From Aeoliella mucimassa (GTDB taxonomy: Bacteria; Planctomycetota; Planctomycetia; Pirellulales; Lacipirellulaceae): a stretch of DNA of 64,000 nucleotides. The position numbers and the translations under genes are program-made. The stretch lies in contig NZ_CP036278.1 of the NCBI RefSeq assembly GCF_007748035.1, positions 5,394,001 to 5,458,000 of the forward strand, given 5' to 3'. Below, piece by piece: positions 8,766-16,622 of this stretch. The notes beneath the pieces are model-generated. The model saw only the letters and a list, made by a program, of their open reading frames with translations. It made no database searches and had not been told where the DNA came from. Numbering within the stretch: the first letter of the stretch is position 1; the number at the start of each line of letters is the position of its first letter.

Positions 8766-9275
8766 ATGCTTTCGCTTTTGCTTCATCCTGTTCGTCAACT
8801 GTTCAATGCACTGGCGGGCAACGAAACTCCTCGGCAGATGGCTCTCGGCTTCACGCTGGGCATGATCCTCGGCATGGTGCCTAAGGGCAACCTGATCGCT
8901 GTTGTGCTCTTGTTTGTGCTTTGCGCGTTGCGAGTGAATAAGGCAGCCGGCATGATGGCCGCGGCACTGTTCTCGGCGATCTCGCCGCTGTGCGATCCGC
9001 TCTCGCACAAAATTGGCCTCAAACTGCTCGGCCAGCCTGGCCTGCAAGAGTCGTTCGCTTGGCTCTACAACCAGCCGCTCGGCCCACTGCTTGGTTTCAA
9101 CAACACCGTGACGATTGGTTCGCTGCTACTGGCGATCTACATCAGCTACCCCTGCTACTACGGCAGTCTTAAGTTCTTCGAACGCTTTGGGCCACCGATT
9201 GCTCGCTGGATTGCTCGCTACAAACTCGCGCGAGTGCTTACCGGTGCACAATTTGCCGCACGCTACCAGGGCTAA
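8766..9275 (+). CDS. TIGR03546 family membrane protein (DUF2062-like)
   Basis: Protein of 169 aa with four hydrophobic segments. The opening segment contains NETPRQMALGFTLGMILGMVPKGN, typical of DUF2062/TIGR03546 proteins, and PLCDPLSHKIG lies near residue 75. Function is unknown. It is followed 43 bp later by a TIGR03545 gene; the two families are known to occur as neighbours, and their pairing here supports both calls. A role in envelope maintenance is an inference from membrane location and the AsmA-like partner. Confidence 0.85.
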   Translation: MLSLLLHPVRQLFNALAGNETPRQMALGFTLGMILGMVPKGNLIAVVLLFVLCALRVNKAAGMMAAALFSAISPLCDPLSHKIGLKLLGQPGLQESFAWLYNQPLGPLLGFNNTVTIGSLLLAIYISYPCYYGSLKFFERFGPPIARWIARYKLARVLTGAQFAARYQG

Positions 9276-9318
9276 ATGCCTCCCCGACCAAGAACGTTGT
9301 TCTTAAGGAACTTGTTCC

Positions 9319-11070
9319 ATGCGATTCTTGCGATTCAGCTATATCATTCCACGCGTCATCTTCCTGATTGCCCTTCTGTTACTCACCGAAGTTGGCAGCG
9401 GGTACCTGTTGCGCTGGGGAATCGTTAGCACTGGCGAAAGCTCTATCGGCGCGAAAGTCGACGTCGAATCCGTCAAGGCGTCGCTGCTGGATACACGGGT
9501 GCTGATGCAGAACATAGCGATCGCGAATCCCAAATCGCCGATGCGAAATCTGGTGGAAGCCGACCGCGTGGAAATCGACCTGAACACCAACGCCTTGCTG
9601 CGGAAGAAGGTAATCGCCGACTACGCAGTGATTAGCGGGCTGGCGTTCGATACCGAGCGTACCACCTCGGGCGAGTTGCCCGCTACACCTGAGGAACTCG
9701 AACAGCAGGCAGCCGAATCGTGGCTGGCTCCGATGGCCAAAGAGGCTGGTGGGGCGTGGCTGACGCAGCTCGAATCGCGGCTCACAACCGACCTGGAACA
9801 GCAATTCGAATCGGTTCGCTTGGCCGAAGAACTCGGCCAGCGGTGGCCGCAGAAGTACAAGGACCTCGAAGCCAAGGCGAAGAGCATCAAGGCCGATGCC
9901 AAGCAGCTGGAGCAAGACGTCCGCACCGCCAAGCAAAATCCGCTCCGGCACGTGGATTTCTTGGCCCAGGTGCCGCAACGCTTGAAAGCGATGGAACAGT
10001 CGATTCGTCAACTGAAGAACGAAATTGCCTTGCTTCCCGACCAGTTGGCCAAAGACCGCGAAGCAGTAGCCGCTGCCCGCGAACACGATGAGCAGCTGAT
10101 TCGCCAACAACTGAAGCTCGACGAGATTGACTCGCAGCAGCTTACCGAATACCTGCTCGGCAATAGCATTTCCGATCCGCTATACCAGACAATTGCCTGG
10201 GTGAAATGGGCTCGCACTATGGTGCCGCCACGGGGACACAAGACCGTGGAATCGACCGCCACGCGCGGCGAGGACGTGCTGTTCGCGGGAGTCGAACACT
10301 TGCCAAACGTGCTGTTGAAGGCAGCTCGCATCGACGGCACCGCTCGCATTTCGGGACAACCAGTCGAGCTGGTCGGTATGGTTCGCGACTGGACCAACCA
10401 ACCGGAGTTGCACACCAAACCCACGACCGTGGAATTCAAGACCAAGGGTGGCTTGCCGCTTTCGGTGGTCGCCACGTTTGATCGCACCGACGAAGTACCT
10501 CGCGACGAAGTGGTCTGCTCCACCAGCGATCTGCTGCTCCCAGCCCAAGCGTTCGGCAAAACCGGCAAACTGCAGTTGGCCCTCGAACCCTCGCGGGCGA
10601 ATATCTCCCTCGCGTTCCACTTGGAAGGCGACAACCTGGATGGCCAGGTCGAGATCGTGCAAACCGGCTTGCAGCTTACTCCCACCATTGCTGTGGGACG
10701 ACTGAGCGACCAGTTGCAATCGTCGCTCGCAAGCAACCTGTCGGGCGTGAACTCGGCCACGACTACGGTCAGCCTTACCGGAACGCTCGACGATCCGAGT
10801 GCTAAGCTCGACTCGACTCTCGGCACCGCACTGGCTTCGGCTTTCAAGAAGAGTGCGACCGACCTGGTAGCAGGCGAACGCGATCGCCTGGTGGCTCAAG
10901 CCCGCCAGAAGACCGACGCCCAGATGGCCAAAATCAATGGCCAATTCGCTGAGTTTCAAGCAAAGGTCACTAGCGAGCTCGATGGTCCACGACAAATCGT
11001 GAACAATCTGCTCGGCACTGGCAGCGACACGCAAGTTGGCCGTTCGCCATTCGGGCAGCTGTTTAAGTAA
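9319..11070 (+). CDS. TIGR03545 family AsmA-like envelope protein
   Basis: Protein of 583 aa. Residues about 6-33 are a membrane anchor. Residues 45-110 (GAKVDVESVKASLLDTRVLMQ, VEADRVEIDLNTNALL) resemble the opening of AsmA-like proteins, which act between membranes. Residues about 165-250 are a long charged coiled coil. The second half is rich in beta strands and contains GMVRDWTNQPELHTKPTTVEF and DNLDGQVEIVQTG repeats. The C-terminus, about 510-560, is a second coiled coil. It follows the TIGR03546 gene by 43 bp. Its molecular function has not been shown. Confidence 0.85.
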   Translation: MRFLRFSYIIPRVIFLIALLLLTEVGSGYLLRWGIVSTGESSIGAKVDVESVKASLLDTRVLMQNIAIANPKSPMRNLVEADRVEIDLNTNALLRKKVIADYAVISGLAFDTERTTSGELPATPEELEQQAAESWLAPMAKEAGGAWLTQLESRLTTDLEQQFESVRLAEELGQRWPQKYKDLEAKAKSIKADAKQLEQDVRTAKQNPLRHVDFLAQVPQRLKAMEQSIRQLKNEIALLPDQLAKDREAVAAAREHDEQLIRQQLKLDEIDSQQLTEYLLGNSISDPLYQTIAWVKWARTMVPPRGHKTVESTATRGEDVLFAGVEHLPNVLLKAARIDGTARISGQPVELVGMVRDWTNQPELHTKPTTVEFKTKGGLPLSVVATFDRTDEVPRDEVVCSTSDLLLPAQAFGKTGKLQLALEPSRANISLAFHLEGDNLDGQVEIVQTGLQLTPTIAVGRLSDQLQSSLASNLSGVNSATTTVSLTGTLDDPSAKLDSTLGTALASAFKKSATDLVAGERDRLVAQARQKTDAQMAKINGQFAEFQAKVTSELDGPRQIVNNLLGTGSDTQVGRSPFGQLFK

Positions 11071-11214
11071 CAGTATCCTTGCTGCGAATGACCATTCGCA
11101 CTGCACCTCGGAAGTGAACCAAGGCCATCGTTCCCTTTTTGGCAACAATCATTCGGTCCCGATGGTAGCATAGGGGAGAATTGCACTCCCCCTGCCCTGC
11201 TGCCTGGAGGCCGA

Positions 11215-12741
11215 ATGATGGGTCGCATCATGACCTTACTTGCGTGTCTGGCATTGCTCACCTTGCCGGCCATCGGCGACGAGCCTGTACGCACCACCGC
11301 GCCGGAGATAGCGATCTCGCTTTCCATGGCACACCGTGGCTCTGCAGCCATCGACCAACAACTGCTCGAAAGTTACGGAGCACCTTCCGACGAGGTGCAG
11401 CAATTCTATCAGGCCGCCACCGAGGCATTTCGAGCGGACCCCACGAGCAACTTCGCCAACAACATTTCGGTGGCTCAATCCGCCGAGCATTTTGGTCGGC
11501 GACTAACTGGTGGCCCCATGCTTGGCGATGTACGAACTGACGGCGCCCAAGTGTGGCTGCGAACTACCAAGCCAGCGAGTGTGCGGGTGCGGGTAGTCGA
11601 TCCCTCGGGAGAGGAAAAAGACCGGTGGTTCGGACCTTGTGCTAGCTCTGAGGAGTCCGGGCTTGCAGTTCGTGTAGTGCTCGATGGCCTCACGGCCGAT
11701 ACTTCGTACGCCTACGACATAGAAATCGACGGCGAGAACGTGACGCTGGAGACTCCAGCACACTTCACCACCTTGCGCGAGACATCAGGCATCACTCGAA
11801 TCGCTTTCGGTTCGTGCTTTCACAAAGCGGGGCTTCATAACCCACACCTGCTGGGGCAAGTGGCTGCTCGCGAGAACCGGGCGATGATTCTGCTCGGTGA
11901 CCTTGCGGTGGACGATCGCAACAATCAGATCGGCTTGCACTGCAGCGACTACTTGCTCCGCGACCTTTCGCCCGGCTGGCAACCTTTTGCCGCCTGCATG
12001 CCGCTGTACGCCAGCTGGGACGATCACGATTACTTCGACAACGACCGTTCAGGAATTCCTTCCGGTTACTCCGCTGCCGACGTGGCTGCCGTTCGTCGAG
12101 TGTGGACTGAAAACTGGAATAATCCCTCGTATGGCGAAGCCGACTCTGGCATCTACTTTCACACTCGCATCGGCCCGGTCGACTTAATCATGCTCGACAC
12201 CCGATCGCTGCGCAAGGCGAAGCCGAAACTCGAGAATGCTTACCTCGGCGATCAGCAGACCGCCTGGCTAAAGAGCGAGCTAAAGCAGTGCCAAGGACCG
12301 TTTACCATCATTTCGAGTGGTACTATGTGGAGCAATCAGGTCTCCAACGGCAAAGATTCGTGGGGCGTGTGGGACCCCAACGGCCGCGAGGCCCTGTTTC
12401 AACTCATCGAGCAACTCCAGGTGCCCGGCGTGCTGCTGCTCTCTGGCGACCGACACGGCGCCCGCGGCATGCAGATCGCCCGCCCATCGGGTTATACTTT
12501 CTACGAGTTCGAACCGGCTTCGCTCGGCGGCATGACCGGCCCCGCGGCCTGGGGCAACGATCGTACTCAGCAATGGTTTGGGCACACCAACATCAAAGCG
12601 TTCGGCGAGTTCACCTTCGACACCCGCCCGGCCGATCCCACGGTCACCTTTCGCCTGGTCGACGAGCAAGGCGAAGTGCGGGAGGAACTCACGCTGACTC
12701 AAAGCCAGCTCACCGCTGGTCCCAAAGACCAAGCACCATGA
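11215..12741 (+). CDS. PhoD-like secreted alkaline phosphatase
   Basis: Protein of 508 aa with an N-terminal signal peptide ending near residue 22 (LPAIGD). ATG 11215 follows TGGAGG. An N-terminal fibronectin-like domain (about 95-185; VWLRTTKPASVRVRV) precedes the metallophosphatase domain. Metal-binding motifs are present: FGSCFHKAG near 200, MILLGDLAVDD near 225, WDDHDYFDND near 267 and LSGDRHGARG near 408. PhoD enzymes hydrolyse phosphate mono- and diesters outside the cytoplasm and use Ca/Fe centres. It stands alone in a 140-bp spacer after the TIGR03545 gene. Confidence 0.9.
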   Translation: MMGRIMTLLACLALLTLPAIGDEPVRTTAPEIAISLSMAHRGSAAIDQQLLESYGAPSDEVQQFYQAATEAFRADPTSNFANNISVAQSAEHFGRRLTGGPMLGDVRTDGAQVWLRTTKPASVRVRVVDPSGEEKDRWFGPCASSEESGLAVRVVLDGLTADTSYAYDIEIDGENVTLETPAHFTTLRETSGITRIAFGSCFHKAGLHNPHLLGQVAARENRAMILLGDLAVDDRNNQIGLHCSDYLLRDLSPGWQPFAACMPLYASWDDHDYFDNDRSGIPSGYSAADVAAVRRVWTENWNNPSYGEADSGIYFHTRIGPVDLIMLDTRSLRKAKPKLENAYLGDQQTAWLKSELKQCQGPFTIISSGTMWSNQVSNGKDSWGVWDPNGREALFQLIEQLQVPGVLLLSGDRHGARGMQIARPSGYTFYEFEPASLGGMTGPAAWGNDRTQQWFGHTNIKAFGEFTFDTRPADPTVTFRLVDEQGEVREELTLTQSQLTAGPKDQAP

Positions 12742-12863
12742 GCCATGGTTGCACAAGCAAGTCCAATTCCAAGCAGGTGACACCTCGCCTGAACTCTCCA
12801 GTTTACCGCATTGCTATCGCAGGATAGTTGCCAGCGATCGACTTGATCTGCGATACTGAGCCG

Positions 12864-13808
12864 ATGGCAAATCTGCAATTGAACCATCGTGCCTGGGTGT
12901 TGTGCGAGTCGCTGGTCGACCAAGCGGTCGACTTGCGCATTCATGTATGGCAGTCGGACGATCGGCGCATCTTCGACCTGGGCGTGCAAGCGCCCGGTGG
13001 GCTCGAGGCGGGGCGTCGGATGGCCGGGATCGCCATGTCGGGGCTTGGCGAAGTCTCTCTGGCGATCGACCCGCGAACCGGCGGGCCGGCTGTCGTTGTG
13101 CGAACCGATCAACCGGTAGCCGCCTGCATGGCTTCGCAGTACGCCGGATGGGCGATCGCCGGCGACGAGTTTTTCGCCATGGGCTCAGGTCCGATGCGGG
13201 CCTCGGCCGCGCGAGAGGATTTGTTCGATCAGATAGGCTATCACGAACAATCGGACGTCGCAGTCGGGTTGCTTGAGAGCGACACCTTGCCCCCCAGCGA
13301 CGTGTGTCACGACATCGCCAGCAAATGCGGCGTCGATCCAAAACACCTGTCGCTGCTGGTCGCTCCCACGAATAGCCAAGCAGGCAACCTTCAAGTGGTT
13401 GCACGAAGCGTCGAAACAGCGTTGCATAAGTTGCACGAACTCAACTTCGACATCTCCCGCATCAAAAGCGGATGGGGCTCTGCCCCGTTGCCGCCGGTTG
13501 CCAAGAATTCGCTGGCCGGCATCGGACGCACGAACGACGCTATCCTGTACGGTGGCCACGTGGTGCTGTACGTGCGAGGCGACCAGGCGAGCATCGATAG
13601 CATCGGGCCGAAGACTCCCTCCAACAGCTCGAAAGATCATGGACGACCTTTCGCCGAGTTGTTTGCCGAGTACGACAACGACTTCTACAAGATCGATAGT
13701 CACCTCTTCAGCCCTGGGGTGGTGGAGTTCGTGAACCTCGACACCGGCGTCGCCCGTCGCTTTGGCGAGTACGCTCCCGACGTCTTGGACAAGTCGTTTA
13801 CCCATTAG
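12864..13808 (+). CDS. Methenyltetrahydromethanopterin cyclohydrolase
   Basis: Protein of 314 aa starting at MANLQLNHRAW. The enzyme hydrolyses methenyl-tetrahydromethanopterin to the formyl form in the H4MPT-dependent C1 pathway, which planctomycetes share with methylotrophs and methanogens. Visible family stretches are GRRMAGIAMSGLGEV, VVRTDQPVAACMASQYAGWAI, FFAMGSGPMRA and LSLLVAPTNSQAGNLQVVARSVETALHK. It ends 27 bp before an ATP-grasp gene; mch beside an ATP-grasp ligase is a known arrangement in bacterial C1 clusters. A TTG 36 bp upstream is in frame but ATG 12864 matches the family start. Confidence 0.93.
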   Translation: MANLQLNHRAWVLCESLVDQAVDLRIHVWQSDDRRIFDLGVQAPGGLEAGRRMAGIAMSGLGEVSLAIDPRTGGPAVVVRTDQPVAACMASQYAGWAIAGDEFFAMGSGPMRASAAREDLFDQIGYHEQSDVAVGLLESDTLPPSDVCHDIASKCGVDPKHLSLLVAPTNSQAGNLQVVARSVETALHKLHELNFDISRIKSGWGSAPLPPVAKNSLAGIGRTNDAILYGGHVVLYVRGDQASIDSIGPKTPSNSSKDHGRPFAELFAEYDNDFYKIDSHLFSPGVVEFVNLDTGVARRFGEYAPDVLDKSFTH

Positions 13809-13835
13809 TCTTGGCTTTGCTGTGGTTCGCTTCGC

Positions 13836-14723
13836 GTGAGAATTGCTTTTCTTGGATCTGCTGAAAGTTGGTATCTGCGCGACTTGCAACGCGCAGCAAG
13901 GGGTCGTCATACGATCCAGCCCTTCGACTTCGGCACCATGGCAGCGACGCTGAGCGAAGCGGGCTCGATAGTCACCGCGACTCACGGTTCATCTCCAGAG
14001 ACCATCACCTCGCTCGACCACGATTGTGTGCTGGTGCGAACGATGCCGCCTGGTTCGCTGGAGCAGGTCGTGTTTCGCATGGATGCCCTGGCCAGCCTCG
14101 AGACGTCGGGAACGCTGGTCGTGAATCCTCCCAAGGCCATCGAAGCCGCGGTGGACAAGTACCTGACCACAAGCCGACTGTCCCAAGCTGGGTTGCTCAC
14201 TCCGCCGACGACCACGTGCCAGACCGTCGAAGCAGCGATGCAAGCGTTCTCCGATCTTGGAGGCGACGTGGTACTAAAGCCCCTGTTCGGCGGCGAAGGT
14301 CGCGGCATCGCACGACTCACCGATGAAGCCCTCGCTCTGCGGGCGTTCAAGCTCGTCGTGCAACTCGGTGGCATTCTCTACCTGCAGCAGTTCATTTCCC
14401 ACGAGGGTTTCGACATCCGCGTGCTACTGGTCGGCGACACGGTGCTCGCCATGCGGCGGCGGAACGCACTCGACTGGCGAACCAATATTAGCCGCGGAGC
14501 CATTGCGGAACCTCACGAAGTGACCGACGAACAACTCGACATGGCTACCCGCGCCGCAGTAGCGGTCGGTGCCCCTTTGGCTGGTGTCGACTTACTGCCC
14601 GGGCGCGATGGCCGGCTGTATGCCATCGAAGTGAACGCGGTACCTGGTTGGCGGGCCATAGCCCAGGCGACCAATGTCGACGTCGCGGATGTGGTACTTC
14701 GCTGGATCGAACAACAGCGCTGA
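13836..14723 (+). CDS. ATP-grasp ligase of RimK type, C1-cluster associated
   Basis: Protein of 295 aa from GTG 13836. The N-terminal Rossmann-like part (MRIAFLGSAESWYLRDLQRAA) is followed by an ATP-grasp fold: KYLTTSRLSQAGLLTPPT near 110, GGDVVLKPLFGGEGRGI near 145, LQQFISHEGFDIRVLLVGD near 190 and GVDLLPGRDGRLYAIEVNAVPGW near 255. RimK-type enzymes form carboxylate-amine bonds, often adding glutamate. Its position 27 bp after mch suggests a role in H4MPT biosynthesis or side-chain glutamylation, an inference from context. Confidence 0.85.
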   Translation: MRIAFLGSAESWYLRDLQRAARGRHTIQPFDFGTMAATLSEAGSIVTATHGSSPETITSLDHDCVLVRTMPPGSLEQVVFRMDALASLETSGTLVVNPPKAIEAAVDKYLTTSRLSQAGLLTPPTTTCQTVEAAMQAFSDLGGDVVLKPLFGGEGRGIARLTDEALALRAFKLVVQLGGILYLQQFISHEGFDIRVLLVGDTVLAMRRRNALDWRTNISRGAIAEPHEVTDEQLDMATRAAVAVGAPLAGVDLLPGRDGRLYAIEVNAVPGWRAIAQATNVDVADVVLRWIEQQR

Positions 14724-14942
14724 GCAGCCCACGCACGAGTGACTACAGTGCTCTCGCACCCCGGCTTGGCTTCGACCGCGCGACCATAGCCACGCGGGCG
14801 TCAGCCAACGAGCATACGGGGTTCCGCGAATGAAGGTCGACGCGACAGCGATTTCGTCCAAGATTCGAGAACTCTCGACGAACATCTTTCAACAGAACAG
14901 TTTCGCTTCTGTGTGGTGTTCTCTGTCGAAAGGGCTCGTAAG

Positions 14943-15518
14943 ATGCTCGAAACGGTCTATTTCTATTGCGCAGCGTTGGGAAGTGCCTTTCTCATCCTGC
15001 AGTTACTCATGCTGTTTCTCGGTGGAGGAAACGACGGCGGCGATCTCGACGTGGGTGGGGATGTCGACATGGACGACACACCGGGACACGACCACGGACT
15101 TTGGCTACTCGAAGTGATCTCGATGCGCACTGTCGCGTCGGCGGCTTCGTTCTTCGGCCTGGCGGGGCTTTCCTGTTTGTCGGCCGGACTGGATTCCAAG
15201 GTTTCGCTAGTCGTCGCATCCGCCACCGGCATCGGAGCGATGTATGCCGTGTACTGGGCGTTCCGCCAGTTGTTTCGCGTGCTGCAATCCTCGGGCAACG
15301 AAAACATTCGCAACTCGCTCGGCCATCCTGGAACGGTTTACCTTTCCATTCCGGCCAACGATCAAGGCCTGGGAAAAGTGCATCTGGAAATGCAAGGCCG
15401 CACGGTGGAGTACCAGGCACTCACCAGCGACTCCGAACAGTTACCAACCGGAACCAGCATCGTGGTACTCGACATCGTCAACACCGATACGGTGCGAGTT
15501 ACCAAGGACGTCGCGTAG
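14943..15518 (+). CDS. NfeD-like membrane protein (YuaF type), flotillin partner
   Basis: Protein of 191 aa. Two or three hydrophobic segments lie at about 1-25, 60-82 and 88-108, separated by an acidic Gly/Asp loop (GGGNDGGDLDVGGDVDMDD). The C-terminal part, about 125-190, has the pattern of the NfeD OB-fold (GHPGTVYLSIPANDQGLGKV, LPTGTSIVVLDIVNTDTVRV). NfeD-like proteins work with flotillins in membrane microdomains. The flotillin gene lies immediately downstream once the intervening insertion sequence is removed, leaving a 60-bp spacer. ATG 14943 was chosen over GTG 14913. Confidence 0.85.
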   Translation: MLETVYFYCAALGSAFLILQLLMLFLGGGNDGGDLDVGGDVDMDDTPGHDHGLWLLEVISMRTVASAASFFGLAGLSCLSAGLDSKVSLVVASATGIGAMYAVYWAFRQLFRVLQSSGNENIRNSLGHPGTVYLSIPANDQGLGKVHLEMQGRTVEYQALTSDSEQLPTGTSIVVLDIVNTDTVRVTKDVA

Positions 15519-15552
15519 AAGTTTGTCGCACACCAAATCATCGAATCGTAAG

Positions 15553-16587
15553 GGCCTTGTTGAACAATTAGTCACAAACCTCCGTAAAAACTAACGTGGA
15601 ATGGAACCACGTACCTTTTTTACGGAGATCGAACATGGCTACGAAAGAAAAACGAACCTACAAAGTCACGAACTGGAAGGAGTATAACAAGTCGCTCATC
15701 GAGCGTGGAAACATCACTATTTGGTTTAGCGACGAGGCGTTGGAGAACTGGGAACATCCTAACGACCAGACAAAAGTCGGTCGCCCTTTTGTCTTCAGCG
15801 ATACGGCGATCGAGTGCTTGCTGACGATTCGCGAACTGCTGAAACTTCCCTATCGGCAGACTGAGGGATTCGGCCGCTCGCTGGTGGCGATGTTGGGCGT
15901 CGAGGCAGCGATTCCCAATTATTCTTCGCTCGCCAAGCGAGCCAGCAAGCTGAATGTTTCGCTCGATATCGCTAACAAGAGGGGCGACATCGATATCGTG
16001 GTGGATAGCACCGGCATGAAAGTGTTTGGCGAGGGCGAATGGAAGATGCGGACGCATGGCAAGTCGAAGCGGCGGACATGGCGGAAGCTGCATTTGTCGG
16101 TGAATCCTGACACCCGCGAGATTGTGGCGGAGATTTTGACCGAGAACAGTTGCCACGATGCCGATGCGGTTCCCGAAATGCTGGAGCAGGTGGAGCAGCC
16201 CGTAAAAAAGTTTCACGGCGACGGTAGTTACGACAAGTGGAAGGTTTATGAAGGGCTGGAATCCGAAGGCATTGAGCCGGTGATTCCGCCGCAGCACAAC
16301 GCCAAGATCAAACAACATGGCAACTCTGCGGAGGAGCCTTTGCCCCGGGACGAGGCAATTCGTCAGATTCGACGCAAGGGGCGTAGGAGTTGGAAAGAGG
16401 AAGTGGGCTATCATCGTAGAAGCTTGGCGGAAACGACCATGTACCGAGTGAAACAAAGCTTTGGGAGCCATCTCAAAAACCGAGTATTCGAAAACCAACA
16501 AACGGAAGCCCGCTTGCGCTGTAAAATCATCAATCAATTCACCCAACTCGGGCTTCCACAGTTCGAGTGGAGTTAGTCAACAAGGCC
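15553..16587 (+). mobile_element. IS5-family (IS903-group-like) insertion sequence, copy 1
   Basis: Complete 1,035-bp element. Ends GGCCTTGTTGAACAATTAG (left) and the inverted GGCCTTGTTGACTAACTCC (right) match over the first 11 bases. It is flanked by a perfect 9-bp direct repeat AATCGTAAG at 15544-15552 and 16588-16596. The end sequence and 9-bp duplication are those of the IS903 group. The element carries one transposase gene and has separated the NfeD-like gene from its flotillin partner. The copy at 33467-34501 appears identical, so both insertions are probably recent. Confidence 0.95.
15635..16576 (+). CDS. IS5-family DDE transposase, copy 1
   Basis: Protein of 313 aa starting MATKEKRTYKVTNWKEYN, eight bases after GGAG. 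The N-terminal part (VTNWKEYNKSLIERGNITIWF) is typical of IS5/IS903 transposases. The DDE triad is visible: Asp in DIVVDSTGMKVFG near 125, Asp in FHGDGSYDKW near 202 and Glu in RRSLAETTMYRVKQSFG near 272. The frame is intact, so the enzyme may be active. Confidence 0.95.
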   Translation: MATKEKRTYKVTNWKEYNKSLIERGNITIWFSDEALENWEHPNDQTKVGRPFVFSDTAIECLLTIRELLKLPYRQTEGFGRSLVAMLGVEAAIPNYSSLAKRASKLNVSLDIANKRGDIDIVVDSTGMKVFGEGEWKMRTHGKSKRRTWRKLHLSVNPDTREIVAEILTENSCHDADAVPEMLEQVEQPVKKFHGDGSYDKWKVYEGLESEGIEPVIPPQHNAKIKQHGNSAEEPLPRDEAIRQIRRKGRRSWKEEVGYHRRSLAETTMYRVKQSFGSHLKNRVFENQQTEARLRCKIINQFTQLGLPQFEWS

Positions 16588-16622
16588 AATCGTAAGTAAG
16601 AACAAAAGGGGAGAACTGAACC

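Noticed and set aside
15620-16546. A 308-codon leftward frame inside the IS5 element, also in copy 2
   Set aside because: Antisense shadow of the transposase.
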